In this document: in pieces, positions 25,194 to 34,397 of the stretch
Layout of the letters: the number at the start of each line of letters is the position of its first letter
How positions within the stretch are numbered: the stretch's first letter is position 1
Source of the DNA: Clostridia bacterium
GTDB lineage: Bacteria; Bacillota; Clostridia; UBA1381; UBA9506
NCBI GenBank assembly: GCA_017399695.1
Contig: JAFQBK010000006.1
Coordinates: forward strand, 25,881-89,880
DNA: 64,000 nt
Direction: 5' to 3'
Translations under genes and position numbers: made by a program
Notes under the pieces: generated by a model
Database searches by the model: none
The model's input: only the letters and a program-made list of their open reading frames with translations
What the model was told of the DNA's origin: nothing

Positions 25194-25370
25194 CAATTAT
25201 AAGCACTCCATCGTTTTGGTCATGCGCATAGTTTGTGCGGTTTTTGCGTTTTTAATCAGAAAAAATTAATTTGAAGATTTTTGTTCTTTTTTTATTCGTA
25301 GCATCATAGGTATAAACGAGAATGAATTTATGCCGGGGATTCGGCGTAAAAAAAGGGAGGAAATGTCATT

Positions 25371-26924
25371 ATGACGATGGAATTAAAAAAAGAGCAGGTC
25401 AATCTGCGGGAGCTTACATATTCTCAAACCTCATCCGTATTGGTTGACGGAGATATCATTGTACCTGATGTAAAACCAGACATCAAGGAAATCCTTCTTG
25501 CTGAAGCAACGGCTGTGGTTACGGGAAGCGAAATTGCAGGCGAGCGATTAAATGTCAGCGGTCATATTTCCGTTCATATTTTATATGTCCCGGAAACGGA
25601 CAATGAGTTCAGTGCAAAATTAAAGAGCATGACAGCAAAATTTGATTTTACGGATCGCCTGGAATGTCCGGTGCAGGGAGTTGCTTCTGTTTCAGCCAAA
25701 ACGGAGCATATTGAGTTTTCAGTTTTAAATTCACGAAAACTAAATGTCAAGGTCGGCGTCGGCATTTGCGCAAAGGTTTACACTGATAAAGAACTGATGC
25801 TTCCAACTGGAGCACCGGATGGGGTAAATATCGAAATGAAAATGAAGCCGGTCAGTCTTTACAATGTCATCTGTGACCGTGTGTATGATGTATTGGTATC
25901 AGAAAGTGTTGAAGTCCCTGCCGCAAAGCCGGAAATCGATGAGATACTTAAGGTAGACATCCGTGCGGTACGTGGGGAGTGTGAGACGGTCAATCACAAA
26001 ATGGTCTTAAAAGGCTCACTTTGTATTTCGACCTTGTATTCTTCGGTGGCGGACGGTGCAAGCATTCAGCATATGGAGCACGAAATTCCGTTTACGGAGG
26101 TTTTGGACATCGAGGGTCTCGATGAAAACGCCGTGTGTCATGTACAGTATGAGGTAGGCGAGGTCTTTTATGCCGTGAGAAAAGATGATAACGGCGAACC
26201 CCGAATGCTGGCATTGGAGGTGCTTTTGGGCGCGCATATTGTTGCTTCCCGCTGTATGGATGTCGAGATGCTGGAGGATTGCTACTGCCCGTTTGCCAAA
26301 ACGGATATCAGTCGCGAAACGGTGCGATTGGACGAATTGATTTCCGAGGGTGAAAGCCGGATGACCGTGAAAGAAATCATCGCAGCAGAACAGACACAGC
26401 CGTCCGTCGATGCGGTGTATCATATGCATACCAAACCCTTGATTTCAGAACAGTTTGTCAAAGACGGAACGATGGTTGTCAGGGGGAATCTGGTAGTATT
26501 CCTTTTATATATGTCCGGTGCAAGCGAGATTCCGGTACAAAGTTTAGTTACAGAGTTCCCGTTTGAACACAGTTTGCCCATTGGTGATGATTGCAGCGGA
26601 GAAATGCTTACAAGTGATGTATCTGTTTTGTCGGAGAGTTTTTCCTTAAATACGGCAGGTGAGGTGGAAATCCGCTGCAATCTGGAGTTTTATACCAAGG
26701 TGACCTGTCCGTATGAGCTTTCCGTGATTTGTGAGTGTGAGCAGGGAGAAGAAGAGGCGAAAGGATGCCGCGCGCCATTGGTTCTCTATTTTGTTCAGCC
26801 GGGCGATACCCTTTGGGAAATTGCCAAACGTTATCATACCACCTACGGAAAAATCATGGCGGCGAACGGATTGGATCATGATATGATTATGCCGGGTCAG
26901 AAACTGTTAATTCCGAGAGCGTAA
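25371..26924 (+). CDS. sipL: SipL-like spore coat morphogenetic protein (SPOCS repeats plus LysM)
   Basis: 517 aa, GGGAGG before the ATG. Residues about 5-450 contain repeated SPOCS/DUF3794 domains (motifs SSVLVDGDIIVPDVKPDIKEIL, SLYNVICDRVYDVLVSE and similar). Residues about 470-517 are a LysM domain (FVQPGDTLWEIAKRYHTTYG ... GQKLLIPRA). The same order and length are known for Clostridioides SipL, the partner of SpoIVA in coat assembly and functional counterpart of SpoVID. A 9-bp leader hairpin (25327-25350) precedes the SD. No clear sigma-E promoter was found. Confidence 0.85.
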   Translation: MTMELKKEQVNLRELTYSQTSSVLVDGDIIVPDVKPDIKEILLAEATAVVTGSEIAGERLNVSGHISVHILYVPETDNEFSAKLKSMTAKFDFTDRLECPVQGVASVSAKTEHIEFSVLNSRKLNVKVGVGICAKVYTDKELMLPTGAPDGVNIEMKMKPVSLYNVICDRVYDVLVSESVEVPAAKPEIDEILKVDIRAVRGECETVNHKMVLKGSLCISTLYSSVADGASIQHMEHEIPFTEVLDIEGLDENAVCHVQYEVGEVFYAVRKDDNGEPRMLALEVLLGAHIVASRCMDVEMLEDCYCPFAKTDISRETVRLDELISEGESRMTVKEIIAAEQTQPSVDAVYHMHTKPLISEQFVKDGTMVVRGNLVVFLLYMSGASEIPVQSLVTEFPFEHSLPIGDDCSGEMLTSDVSVLSESFSLNTAGEVEIRCNLEFYTKVTCPYELSVICECEQGEEEAKGCRAPLVLYFVQPGDTLWEIAKRYHTTYGKIMAANGLDHDMIMPGQKLLIPRA

Positions 26925-26930
26925 ACATAT

Positions 26931-26962
26931 ATCCGCACTGTTCTTACAGTGCGGATTTTTTT
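26931..26962 (+). terminator. terminator of the sipL-like gene
   Basis: ATCCGCACTGT pairs with ACAGTGCGGAT around TCTT, followed by TTTTTT. Confidence 0.85.
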
Positions 26963-26974
26963 GTGTAGAAAACC

Positions 26975-27003
26975 TTGGACTTTTTCTTTTTTTGTGATAT
27001 GAT
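26975..27003 (+). promoter_or_regulatory. promoter of the flippase gene
   Basis: TTGGAC (26975-26980), a 17-bp T-rich spacer and TATGAT (26998-27003). Confidence 0.6.
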
Positions 27004-27058
27004 ATATAAGGAATACTTTTTTCAGGATAAAATTTGGCATCGGAGATGATTCTGATTC

Positions 27059-28477
27059 ATGGATAAATACAAAAATCTGGCGAAGAACACGCTTGTGTTT
27101 GCCATTGGCACCTTGTCTTCCAAGCTTTTGGTGTTCTTCCTGCTTCCGTTTTATACGCGCGTGCTTCCCAAAGGGGATTACGGCGCAGTTGATGTGGTGG
27201 TGCAGACCTGTAATCTGTTGATTCCGATTGCAACCCTCGGCATTACGCACGCCATCATCCGCTTCGGTCTCGATAGGCTTTCGGATAAAAAAAGCGTCTT
27301 TACTTTAGGACTATTTACAGTTTTCTGCGGTTTTGGTTTTTTGCTTTTGTTCTGGCCGCTGGTCGGACAGATATCCTTCCTTTCGGACTATGTCGGCTAC
27401 ATCTATTTTTATATTCTGACCGCATCGCTGCAGATGCTGTGCGCAGAGTTTGTCCGTGTGCGCGGAATGGTTCGGTTTTATGCGATTGACGGCGTGTTCC
27501 GTACTGTGCTGACCATTCTTTTGAATGTATTGTTTTTAGGTGTTTTCCGCATGGGAACGGTCGGTTATCTTCTGGCAACGATTTTGACGGATTTTGTTTC
27601 GATGCTTGTTTTATTCTTTGTGGGTAAGCTATACCGTTTTGTCAGTCCCAAAAGTGCAAAGGCAGACCTTGCGAAAAATATGCTCCGTTACGCAATTCCG
27701 ATGATACCCAATACGATTTGCACTTGGATTGTCAATATCTCCGACCGCTACATCATTTCCTTTATTATTGGTGTTGCGGCAAACGGCCTTTATGCGGTTT
27801 CCAACAAAGTGCCGACGATTTTGATTCATGTGGCGAACATTTTCAGCGGTGCGTGGCAGATTTCTGCCGTGACGGAAGAAGAGGAGAGGGAACGCTTTTT
27901 TACGCGTGTGTTTAAGATGTACAGTGCGATTGCGTTTCTGTCAGCGTCTGCTTTGATTGCAACTGCGCAGATTACTACGCGGATGCTTGCAGCACCTGAT
28001 TATTTTGAGGCTTGGAAATGCGTTCCATTCTTGGTGATGGGAACGATGTTTGCCTGCCTCGCCTCGTTTTTGGCAAGTGTTTATATGGTGGAGAAAAAAA
28101 GTCAGTATACCTTTTTAACCACACTTTTGGGTGCGGTGACTAATATTGTTCTCAATATGATTATGATTCCGCGCCTTGGCGCAAATGGTGCGGCGATTGC
28201 GACCTTTATCAGTTATCTCGTGATGTTTTTGGTGCGCTTTTTCCATACACAAAAGTGGATTAAAATCCGTTGTAATTTAGCGCAATTTGCACTTTGCAGT
28301 GTACTGGTTCTGCTTCAGTGCATCCTGATTTTGGCGGAGCTTCCGTACTATCTGCTGTATCAGGCGGTGTTGTTTGTGCTGGTTTTCCTTTTGAATATGA
28401 GACCGCTCTTTTCAGCACTTTCCGGCATTGGTTTTCTGCGCCGGTTCATCCCGAAAAAGTTTTTGATGGAAAAATAA
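27059..28477 (+). CDS. polysaccharide flippase, Wzx/MOP superfamily
   Basis: 472 aa with about 12-14 hydrophobic segments. The N-terminus (KNTLVFAIGTLSSKLLVFFLLPFYTRVLPKGDYGAVDV) and later FSNISDRYIIS-like and NMIMIPRLGANGAAIATF segments match oligosaccharide flippases (Polysacc_synt/Wzx). It should move lipid-linked sugar units across the membrane, perhaps for a cell-wall polymer used by the SLH proteins (inference). No glycosyltransferase genes are adjacent. The SD is weak (GGAGATGATTC). Confidence 0.88.
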   Translation: MDKYKNLAKNTLVFAIGTLSSKLLVFFLLPFYTRVLPKGDYGAVDVVVQTCNLLIPIATLGITHAIIRFGLDRLSDKKSVFTLGLFTVFCGFGFLLLFWPLVGQISFLSDYVGYIYFYILTASLQMLCAEFVRVRGMVRFYAIDGVFRTVLTILLNVLFLGVFRMGTVGYLLATILTDFVSMLVLFFVGKLYRFVSPKSAKADLAKNMLRYAIPMIPNTICTWIVNISDRYIISFIIGVAANGLYAVSNKVPTILIHVANIFSGAWQISAVTEEEERERFFTRVFKMYSAIAFLSASALIATAQITTRMLAAPDYFEAWKCVPFLVMGTMFACLASFLASVYMVEKKSQYTFLTTLLGAVTNIVLNMIMIPRLGANGAAIATFISYLVMFLVRFFHTQKWIKIRCNLAQFALCSVLVLLQCILILAELPYYLLYQAVLFVLVFLLNMRPLFSALSGIGFLRRFIPKKFLMEK

Positions 28478-28568
28478 AATAGATGGGAACATAAAACCTC
28501 TGTTTGCATATTATATTGTATAGAGACACAGGTCTCTTCTGCGTGTAATATGTAAAGGAGGTTTTTAT

Positions 28569-29411
28569 ATGGGTGAAAAATTCCATCCGGGCAATGACTG
28601 CTGCGACAGAGAAATCAAGGATGCGGTATGTATACATACCGATAAAGTTTACGATTCCTGTAAAGATAAAGATTGTATTGAGGATGCAAGAGTGTATCTG
28701 ACCTCGTGTGGTCAGGAAATCATTGATAAAGCGGTGAATGTCAAATGCCGCAAAGCTGAAATCATCTGGGTTTTCCCTGATGTTGAGCCGGTTCCCTTTA
28801 ACCGTGGCTACTACACCGTAGACTTAAAATTCTTCTTTAAGATTACGCTCGATGCCTACCTCGGCGTAGGTAAACCGACACAGGTCGAGGGTCTAGCATC
28901 CTTTGATAAGAGAGTCATCTTATTCGGCTCCGAGGGCTCTGCGAAAGTCTTTGAATCCAAATACAGTTATGATAGCTTTGATGAGCAGCTCTGGAAGAAG
29001 ACCAATATGCCCAAGGCGGTTGTCGAAGTGGTTGACCCGCTTTGTCTGGGCGCAAAAGTGGTGGAGGCTTGCGATAAAAGCTGCTGCTGTCACGATGATT
29101 TGGATATCTCCGGCATTCCGGAATGTGTCTGCAAAATCTTTGACGGTAACCTCGTGATGGGCGGAGAACAGAAACGCGTCTATGTTTCTATCGGCCTGTT
29201 CTCCATTGTCAAGATTGAACGAAACGTTCAGCTCTTAATTCCTGCGTATGACTTCTGCGTGCCGCAGAAAGAGTGCGTAGCATCGACGGATGACAGTCCA
29301 TGTGAACTGTTTGAAAAAATTCAGTTCCCGTTTGATGAATTCTTCCCGCCGGAGAGAGATGCCTGCAGTTTCGATACCTTTGACGACTATCGAAACGGCT
29401 GCTGCGACTAA
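28569..29411 (+). CDS. conserved Cys-rich protein of unknown function
   Basis: 280 aa with a perfect AAAGGAGG. About 20 Cys residues, many paired (NDCCD near the N-terminus, CDKSCCCHDD near 170, GCCD at the C-terminus). There is no signal peptide and no membrane segment. Beta-rich repeats such as RGYYTVDLKFFFKITLDAYLG and KRVYVSIGLFSIVKIERNVQLLIPAYDF recur in two halves, suggesting an internal duplication. Such Cys-rich soluble proteins in spore formers are often coat-associated, but this is only an inference. A short hairpin (AGAGAC/GGTCTCT) lies in the leader. Confidence 0.7.
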   Translation: MGEKFHPGNDCCDREIKDAVCIHTDKVYDSCKDKDCIEDARVYLTSCGQEIIDKAVNVKCRKAEIIWVFPDVEPVPFNRGYYTVDLKFFFKITLDAYLGVGKPTQVEGLASFDKRVILFGSEGSAKVFESKYSYDSFDEQLWKKTNMPKAVVEVVDPLCLGAKVVEACDKSCCCHDDLDISGIPECVCKIFDGNLVMGGEQKRVYVSIGLFSIVKIERNVQLLIPAYDFCVPQKECVASTDDSPCELFEKIQFPFDEFFPPERDACSFDTFDDYRNGCCD

Positions 29412-29419
29412 AACACCTG

Positions 29420-29457
29420 AAGGCTACCCTTTTGATAAAAAGGGTAGCCTTTTTTTG
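29420..29457 (+). terminator. terminator of the Cys-rich gene
   Basis: AAGGCTACCCTTTT pairs with AAAAGGGTAGCCTT around a short loop, followed by TTTTT. Confidence 0.9.
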
Positions 29458-29538
29458 ATGTTTGTGATACAATAAAAAGAAAACGGCATATTTTGTCGCA
29501 GAGCGCATACAAATAGAAAAAAGGAAAGGTCGGGGAAT

Positions 29539-30351
29539 ATGGACATCTTTGAGATTTTGAAATCCGTCTTTTTGGGGATTGTAGAAGGTATTACCGAGTG
29601 GCTTCCCATCAGCTCGACGGGACACATGATTTTAGTGAATGAGTTTATTGAAAATACCGGTTTTACGGCGAGTGATTTATATCTGTATGTCATTCAGCTG
29701 GGCGCAATTTTAGCGGTGGTGACGCTGTATTTCCATAAACTGAACCCGTTTTCACCAAAGAAAACCGAGCAGGAAAAACAAGACACCTGGCAGATGTGGT
29801 TTAAGGTTATTGTTGCCTGTCTACCTGCGGCGGTGATTGGACTTTTGCTCAATGATTATATGGAAAGCTTTGAGAATTGGCAGGTTGTTTCTTCTACGTT
29901 GATTCTCTACGGTGTCGCATTTATTTTCCTTGAACAGCGCAAGAAAACGGTGCGCATTGATTCCGTGGATGACCTGGATTATAAAACAGCACTTTTGATT
30001 GGTGCCTTTCAAGTGCTTTCCATCATTCCGGGCACCTCGCGCAGCGGTTCCACAATTTTAGGAAGTATGATTTTAGGCTGTTCCCGTGCGGTTTCCGCGG
30101 AGTTTTCATTCTTTTTGGCGATTCCCGTGATGGTTGGCGTGAGCCTTTTAAAGATTGTAACCTACGACTTGCCGTTTACCTTTTATGATGTCGTTGTTTT
30201 GCTGACGGGCATGGCAGTTGCGTACTTCGTTTCGATGCTTGCGATAAAGTTTTTGGTCGGCTTTGTCAAAAAACACGACTTCAAAGCCTTCGGCATTTAC
30301 CGCATTTTGCTCGGCGTTTTAGTTATTCTGTACTTTCTGCTACTGAAATAG
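29539..30351 (+). CDS. uppP: undecaprenyl-diphosphatase
   Basis: 270 aa membrane protein (BacA/UppP family). It recycles the lipid carrier of cell-wall synthesis by removing a phosphate from undecaprenyl diphosphate. Motif 1 GIVEGITEWLPISSTGHM (near 14-31) and motif 2 PGTSRSGSTILGSMILG (near 161-177) are complete. About eight hydrophobic segments. It has a GAAAGG-type SD and stands alone. Confidence 0.95.
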   Translation: MDIFEILKSVFLGIVEGITEWLPISSTGHMILVNEFIENTGFTASDLYLYVIQLGAILAVVTLYFHKLNPFSPKKTEQEKQDTWQMWFKVIVACLPAAVIGLLLNDYMESFENWQVVSSTLILYGVAFIFLEQRKKTVRIDSVDDLDYKTALLIGAFQVLSIIPGTSRSGSTILGSMILGCSRAVSAEFSFFLAIPVMVGVSLLKIVTYDLPFTFYDVVVLLTGMAVAYFVSMLAIKFLVGFVKKHDFKAFGIYRILLGVLVILYFLLLK

Positions 30352-30386
30352 GAGCATAAAAATATTAAAAAATTGTTAAAAAAGAC

Positions 30387-30415
30387 TTTACAAACCCGGG
30401 GGTTTATGCTAAAAT
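30387..30415 (+). promoter_or_regulatory. promoter of rpsO
   Basis: TTTACA (30387-30392), a 17-bp spacer and TAAAAT (30410-30415). It is followed by a GC-rich leader of about 90 nt before the start codon. Confidence 0.7.
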
Positions 30416-30420
30416 AGCTT

Positions 30421-30505
30421 TTGTACCGATTTTCTGGGGATGCGGTGTCGCCTCGATTGTGGCCGTATGCTCGGGGTCCGGTGAATAAAAAATTTTTAGA
30501 GGAGG
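30421..30505 (+). promoter_or_regulatory. rpsO: GC-rich rpsO leader, possible S15 autoregulatory RNA
   Basis: The 5' untranslated region is far more GC-rich than its surroundings and holds several short complementary segments (for example GGTGTCGCC, TCGGGGTCCGG) before AGAGGAGGG. Ribosomal protein S15 is known to repress its own mRNA through structured leaders in several bacterial groups. A fold was not computed. Confidence 0.35.
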
Positions 30506-30513
30506 GTTTCAGT

Positions 30514-30777
30514 ATGAGACCGGAAGTAAAACAGGAAATCATTAAAAAGTATGCAATCCATGAAGGAGACACTGGTTCTCCGGAAGTTCAGATTGCAATT
30601 TTAACGGAGCGCATCAACCACTTGAACGAGCACCTCAAAGTGTTCAAAAAAGACCATCATTCCCGTCGCGGACTGTTAAAGATGGTTGGTCAGAGAAGAG
30701 GCCTCTTAAACTACCTGACCAAGGTTGACATCGACAGATATCGTGCAATCATTGAAAAACTGAACTTAAGAAAATAA
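30514..30777 (+). CDS. rpsO: 30S ribosomal protein S15
   Basis: 87 aa from the ATG at 30514 behind GGAGGG; the upstream extension in the same frame is leader. The family signature [18 protein letters not shown] ... [16 protein letters not shown] segment and RRGLLNYL are present. It binds 16S rRNA in the central domain of the 30S subunit. It is monocistronic here with its own promoter and terminator; pnp, a common neighbour, is not adjacent. Confidence 0.98.
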   Translation: MRPEVKQEIIKKYAIHEGDTGSPEVQIAILTERINHLNEHLKVFKKDHHSRRGLLKMVGQRRGLLNYLTKVDIDRYRAIIEKLNLRK

Positions 30778-30800
30778 GCGTTTCGCTTTTTTCACAATAA

Positions 30801-30845
30801 AAGTACCGCGTTACTGCCTTGCCGCTGACGCGGTACTTTTTTTGA
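30801..30845 (+). terminator. terminator of rpsO
   Basis: AAGTACCGCGT and ACGCGGTACTT pair with a 16-nt loop, followed by TTTTT. Confidence 0.85.
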
Positions 30846-30853
30846 AAAAATCT

Positions 30854-30860
30854 TGTCGAA
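30854..30860 (+). promoter_or_regulatory. possible Spo0A box upstream of the dnaD-like gene
   Basis: An exact TGTCGAA core in the context CTTGTCGAAATTTTG lies 15 bp upstream of the -35 of the following promoter. Confidence 0.4.
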
Positions 30861-30875
30861 ATTTTGTTTAAATTG

Positions 30876-30904
30876 TTGGCAAACGAAAAAAAGTGTGTTA
30901 TACT
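30876..30904 (+). promoter_or_regulatory. promoter of the dnaD-dnaC unit
   Basis: TTGGCA (30876-30881), a 17-bp spacer and TATACT (30899-30904), 50 bp before the start codon. Confidence 0.7.
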
Positions 30905-30954
30905 AATTCTGTGTGAGTTTAATTCGTGAAATTGTTTTGAAGTGAGAGGGTAGT

Positions 30955-31935
30955 ATGATCGTAAATCAGCCACAGGATTGTGCCGGGGAACAGTATATAA
31001 AAGTTCCGAATGTCGTGGTAGACCGGTGGATTGCAGAGGGGAGCCCCGTGTATCTTGCGGTGTACCTTTTTGCGTTGCGTCAATTAGAGGCGGGCAATAC
31101 CTCGATTACCAACTCACAGATTGCAGAGGTTTTGCATATCAGCGACGTGGATGTGATGAATGCCTTTTTGTTTTACAGCACCAAAGGTCTCGTTAAAATA
31201 CATAATTTCGTTGGTGTGGATGATACAGATTTTGATATTGAGTTTTGTTTTTCCCAACCCAAAGGTGCGCCGGTGGAATTCCGTCCCAGCTATAAGCTGT
31301 CGGAAATCAGCCGCCAGCTGACGAACAATCCCAAGGTCAGCCATATGTATCAGATGGTTAGTCAGATGATGGGGAAAACCCTTTCGACCGCGGATACGGA
31401 GCTTTTGTATTCGTTGTATGATTATTACGGTCTTCCGGCAGAGGTTGTTCTGGTCTTGGTAGAATACCATGTGAATAAAGGGAAACGCTCCATGCGTGCC
31501 ATCGAAAAAGAAGCGGCAAAATGGGCATCGGGCGGAATTGATACCGTTGACAAAGCACGAAAGTATATTAAAAAGCGAGAAGAATTTTTAAGTTATGCTT
31601 ATCGCGTACGGAGTATTGTCGGGGTTGAAGGACGCCGCTTGACGACAAAGGAACTGGAATATATCAATGCATGGCAGAACGAATTTCGTATGGATTTTGA
31701 TATGGTGAAGGCTGCGTTTGAACTGACGGTGAATCAGACCGGACGCTTGTCCTTTGCTTATATGAATAAAATTTTGGAATCGTGGGCAGCTCTTGATATC
31801 CGTAAGCAGTCCGAGATCGGTAAGGACAAAAAGGAAAAACCGGTAAAGAAAGAGAAGAAGAGCGGCTACGATTTTGCAGAACTTGAAAGACGCGCAATGC
31901 AAAGGCAGATGGGAGGCGGCACGGATGGGGTATGA
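30955..31935 (+). CDS. DnaD-domain replication protein
   Basis: 326 aa, GAGAGGG upstream. An N-terminal winged-helix part (about 20-85, TSITNSQIAEVLHISDVDVMNAF) is followed by two DnaD/DnaB2 domains. One lies about 135-215 (DTELLYSLYDYYGLPAEVVLVLVEYHV), the second about 225-290 (NAWQNEFRMDFDMVKAAFEL ... YMNKILESW). A lysine-rich tail follows. DnaD-type proteins remodel DNA and help load the replicative helicase. The helicase-loader gene follows with an 11-bp overlap, which supports this role. Confidence 0.93.
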   Translation: MIVNQPQDCAGEQYIKVPNVVVDRWIAEGSPVYLAVYLFALRQLEAGNTSITNSQIAEVLHISDVDVMNAFLFYSTKGLVKIHNFVGVDDTDFDIEFCFSQPKGAPVEFRPSYKLSEISRQLTNNPKVSHMYQMVSQMMGKTLSTADTELLYSLYDYYGLPAEVVLVLVEYHVNKGKRSMRAIEKEAAKWASGGIDTVDKARKYIKKREEFLSYAYRVRSIVGVEGRRLTTKELEYINAWQNEFRMDFDMVKAAFELTVNQTGRLSFAYMNKILESWAALDIRKQSEIGKDKKEKPVKKEKKSGYDFAELERRAMQRQMGGGTDGV

Positions 31936-32920
31936 TAAAGAGCTTTACCGCGAGGTTGCGCTTGAATACGAAGAAATCCGCCGTCACGACCGTCAGGATT
32001 TGGAAGAGCGCAGAGCGAAAGTTTTTGCGATGGTTCCCGAACTGGAAGAAATTGAAGACGAGATTCGTGGCGCAGGACTTCGCATCATTAAGCTTGCGGC
32101 TACCGAGGGCGGTGACCGTACGGAGCGCGTATATATGCTTCGTGACAGACAAAAAGCCCTGCTGGTTAAAAGAAAAGCCCTGCTGTTAGAAAACGGCTTT
32201 TCGGAGGACGAGCTTTCGATGCGCTATCTGTGTGAAAAATGCGAGGATACAGGTATTTTTGAAGACCGCGATTGCGAATGTTTCCGCCGCAGATTGATTA
32301 CGAAAGCATTTGAAAATTCAAATCTTTCAATGCAGCTTCGTGACCAAAGCTTTAAGACGATGAATCTCGAGCTATATTCGCGCGAAATTGACCCGGAAAC
32401 GGGTGTTTCGCCGTATGACTGCATGGTTAATATTGTCGGTATCTGCAATCGTTTTGTGCAGAATTTTGACTCCGAAACAAAGAATCTACTGTTTTGGGGC
32501 GCGCCGGGCCTTGGAAAGACCTTCCTTTCTACTTGCGTAGCAAAGGAACTCATAAAAAGTGGGCACTCGGTGATTTATGAAACGGCATACCGTATCTTTT
32601 CGATGCTGGAGGACTTTAAATTCCGCCGCACGAATGATATTGAAAAGCTTCGTGCACAGACCGAGCGCTTGTATGAATGTGACCTTTTGATTTTGGATGA
32701 TTTAGGTACAGAGTTTTCCACCGGATATACCAATGCGGCACTGTTTGATATCTTAAATGCGCGCCTCATTGCAAACAAAAAAACGATTTTAAGTACCAAT
32801 CTTGACATGGAAGAGCTTGCAAAGAAATATTCCGACCGTGTCTTTTCCCGCATCTTCGGGCATTATCGCGCCCTGCGGTTTATCGGCGAGGATATACGCA
32901 TGAAAAAATCAGTAAATTAG
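31925..32920 (+). CDS. DnaC/DnaI-like helicase loader ATPase
   Basis: 331 aa from the ATG at 31925 (GGGAGGCGG upstream), overlapping the DnaD-like gene by 11 bp. The N-terminal helical part is followed by a Cys cluster CEKCEDTGIFEDRDCEC (near 98-114, zinc ribbon of DnaI-type loaders). The AAA+ domain has Walker A WGAPGLGKT (near 192), Walker B LLILDDLG (near 256) and STNLDMEEL sensor 1. It loads DnaB/DnaC helicase at origins. Confidence 0.93.
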   Translation: MGYDKELYREVALEYEEIRRHDRQDLEERRAKVFAMVPELEEIEDEIRGAGLRIIKLAATEGGDRTERVYMLRDRQKALLVKRKALLLENGFSEDELSMRYLCEKCEDTGIFEDRDCECFRRRLITKAFENSNLSMQLRDQSFKTMNLELYSREIDPETGVSPYDCMVNIVGICNRFVQNFDSETKNLLFWGAPGLGKTFLSTCVAKELIKSGHSVIYETAYRIFSMLEDFKFRRTNDIEKLRAQTERLYECDLLILDDLGTEFSTGYTNAALFDILNARLIANKKTILSTNLDMEELAKKYSDRVFSRIFGHYRALRFIGEDIRMKKSVN

Positions 32921-32989
32921 TCATAAAGACCTTTTGTGGTCTCCGATATGTTAATTTTAATTTAAGATAAATAAAAGGGAGAGTGTGTC

Positions 32990-33946
32990 ATGATTAGTCA
33001 CGGCAAAGATGTCAAAATTTTCACTTGCAATTCCCATCCGGAGCTTGCAAAAAAAATCGCAGAGTATTTGGGTTTAACCCTCGGCGATGCAAATGTAACC
33101 ATGTTTTCTGATGGTGAAATTTCGGTTAACATTTATGAAACGGTCAGAGGCTCGGATGTATTTATCATTCAGTCCACCTGCAATCCGGTCAATGATAACC
33201 TGATGGAACTTTTGATTATGATAGATGCGTTTAAGCGTGCATCTGCAGGCAGAATTACGGCGGTTATTCCGTATTTCGGCTATGCACGTCAGGACAGAAA
33301 ATCCAAGGCAAGAGATCCGATTTCTGCAAAATTGGTTGCTGACCTCATTACGGCAGCAGGTGCAGACCGCGTACTGACGATGGATCTTCACGCAGCGCAG
33401 ATTCAGGGCTTCTTCAATATCCCGATGGATCACCTATTGGGCGGAACAACGCTGACTTCTTATTATATGAGAAAATTCGAGGGCAACACCGAAAATCTGG
33501 TTGTTGTATCTCCCGACCTCGGTAGCGTAACCCGTGCAAGAACCTTTGCATCGCGCCTGAATGCTCCAATTGCGATTATTGATAAACGCCGTCCGAAGCC
33601 GAACGTAGCAGAGGTTATGAATATTATCGGTGATATCAAGGATAAGGATGTTATCTTGGTAGACGATATGATTGATACCGCAGGCACAATTACCAACGGT
33701 GCTGCAGCCCTCAAAGAGCGCGGTGCGAAAAATGTATATGCTTGCTGTACTCACGGTGTTCTTTCCGGCCCGGCAATCGAGAGAATTGAAAATTGCCCGA
33801 TTTCTGAGCTTGTCATTCTTGATACCATTCCGCTTCCGGAGAATAAGAAGATTGATAAAATTAAGGTTTTATCGGTTGCTCCGATTTTTGCTGAAGCAAT
33901 CAAGAGAATTTATGGTGACGTTTCTGTCAGCGAAATGTTTGATTAA
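32990..33946 (+). CDS. prs: ribose-phosphate pyrophosphokinase (PRPP synthase)
   Basis: 318 aa, GGGAGAG upstream. It makes PRPP from ribose 5-phosphate and ATP, the substrate of PyrE, PyrR-type and purine phosphoribosyltransferases also present here. Motifs: [50 protein letters not shown], and the PRPP loop [14 protein letters not shown] (near 220). Class I length. It lies 69 bp after the helicase loader and may be cotranscribed. Confidence 0.97.
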   Translation: MISHGKDVKIFTCNSHPELAKKIAEYLGLTLGDANVTMFSDGEISVNIYETVRGSDVFIIQSTCNPVNDNLMELLIMIDAFKRASAGRITAVIPYFGYARQDRKSKARDPISAKLVADLITAAGADRVLTMDLHAAQIQGFFNIPMDHLLGGTTLTSYYMRKFEGNTENLVVVSPDLGSVTRARTFASRLNAPIAIIDKRRPKPNVAEVMNIIGDIKDKDVILVDDMIDTAGTITNGAAALKERGAKNVYACCTHGVLSGPAIERIENCPISELVILDTIPLPENKKIDKIKVLSVAPIFAEAIKRIYGDVSVSEMFD

Positions 33947-33953
33947 ATCCAAC

Positions 33954-33998
33954 AAAAAAGAACCGCTTGTGGATAATCTCCGCAAGCGGTTCTTTTTT
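33954..33998. terminator. bidirectional terminator between prs and trxA
   Basis: AAAAAAGAACCGCTTG pairs with CAAGCGGTTCTTTTTT around a 13-nt loop, with A- and T-runs on both sides. Confidence 0.9.
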
Positions 33999-34302
33999 AT
34001 ATCATATCTAAGATTTGATTCTTCGGTTTCGCTCCAACGCTTGACGCCGTAATCTCTCCGTTTTTCACAACAAAAAGGGAGGGAATACTCATCACTTGGA
34101 ATTCTGCAGCGAGCTCAGGCTCTTCGTCCACATTTACTTTTCCTACTTTAATTTCAGGATGCTCATCGGCAATCTGCTCGATGATAGGCGAGACCATACG
34201 GCACGGTCCACACCAACTGGCCCAAAAGTCTAAAAGTACAGGTTTGTCGCTGTTTTTGACCTCGGCTTCGAAATTGTCCTTTGTGATTTTTATTGCAGAC
34301 AT
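33997..34302 (-). CDS. trxA: thioredoxin
   Basis: 101 aa from the ATG at 34302, 8 bp after AAAGGAGG; other in-frame ATGs at 34308 and 34371 are too close to or far from the SD. The active site WCGPCR (near 28-33) and the cis-Pro motif SIPSLFVVK are intact. It is a general disulfide reductase of the cytoplasm. It has its own promoter. No thioredoxin reductase gene is in the window. Confidence 0.95.
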   Translation of the reverse strand: MSAIKITKDNFEAEVKNSDKPVLLDFWASWCGPCRMVSPIIEQIADEHPEIKVGKVNVDEEPELAAEFQVMSIPSLFVVKNGEITASSVGAKPKNQILDMI

Positions 34303-34342
34303 CTTCATTTCCTCCTTTGTCAGTTCACTCTTTCTTACTTTC

Positions 34343-34371
34343 ACTTTACCATACAAGCTATATTTTTGCAA
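34343..34371 (-). promoter_or_regulatory. promoter of trxA
   Basis: On the minus strand TTGCAA (34366-34371), a 17-bp spacer and TAAAGT (34343-34348). Confidence 0.5.
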
Positions 34372-34397
34372 GCTTTTTTAGAAATATCCGTATCTGC

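Noticed and set aside
25042..25269. Plus-strand frame of 75 codons
   Set aside because: It is antisense to the better supported frame 24711-25193 and shows no SD or recognisable motif.
25300..25320. Sigma-E or sigma-K promoter before the sipL-like gene (CATAGGTAT)
   Set aside because: Neither -10 pattern fits well and no matching -35 is present at the right distance.
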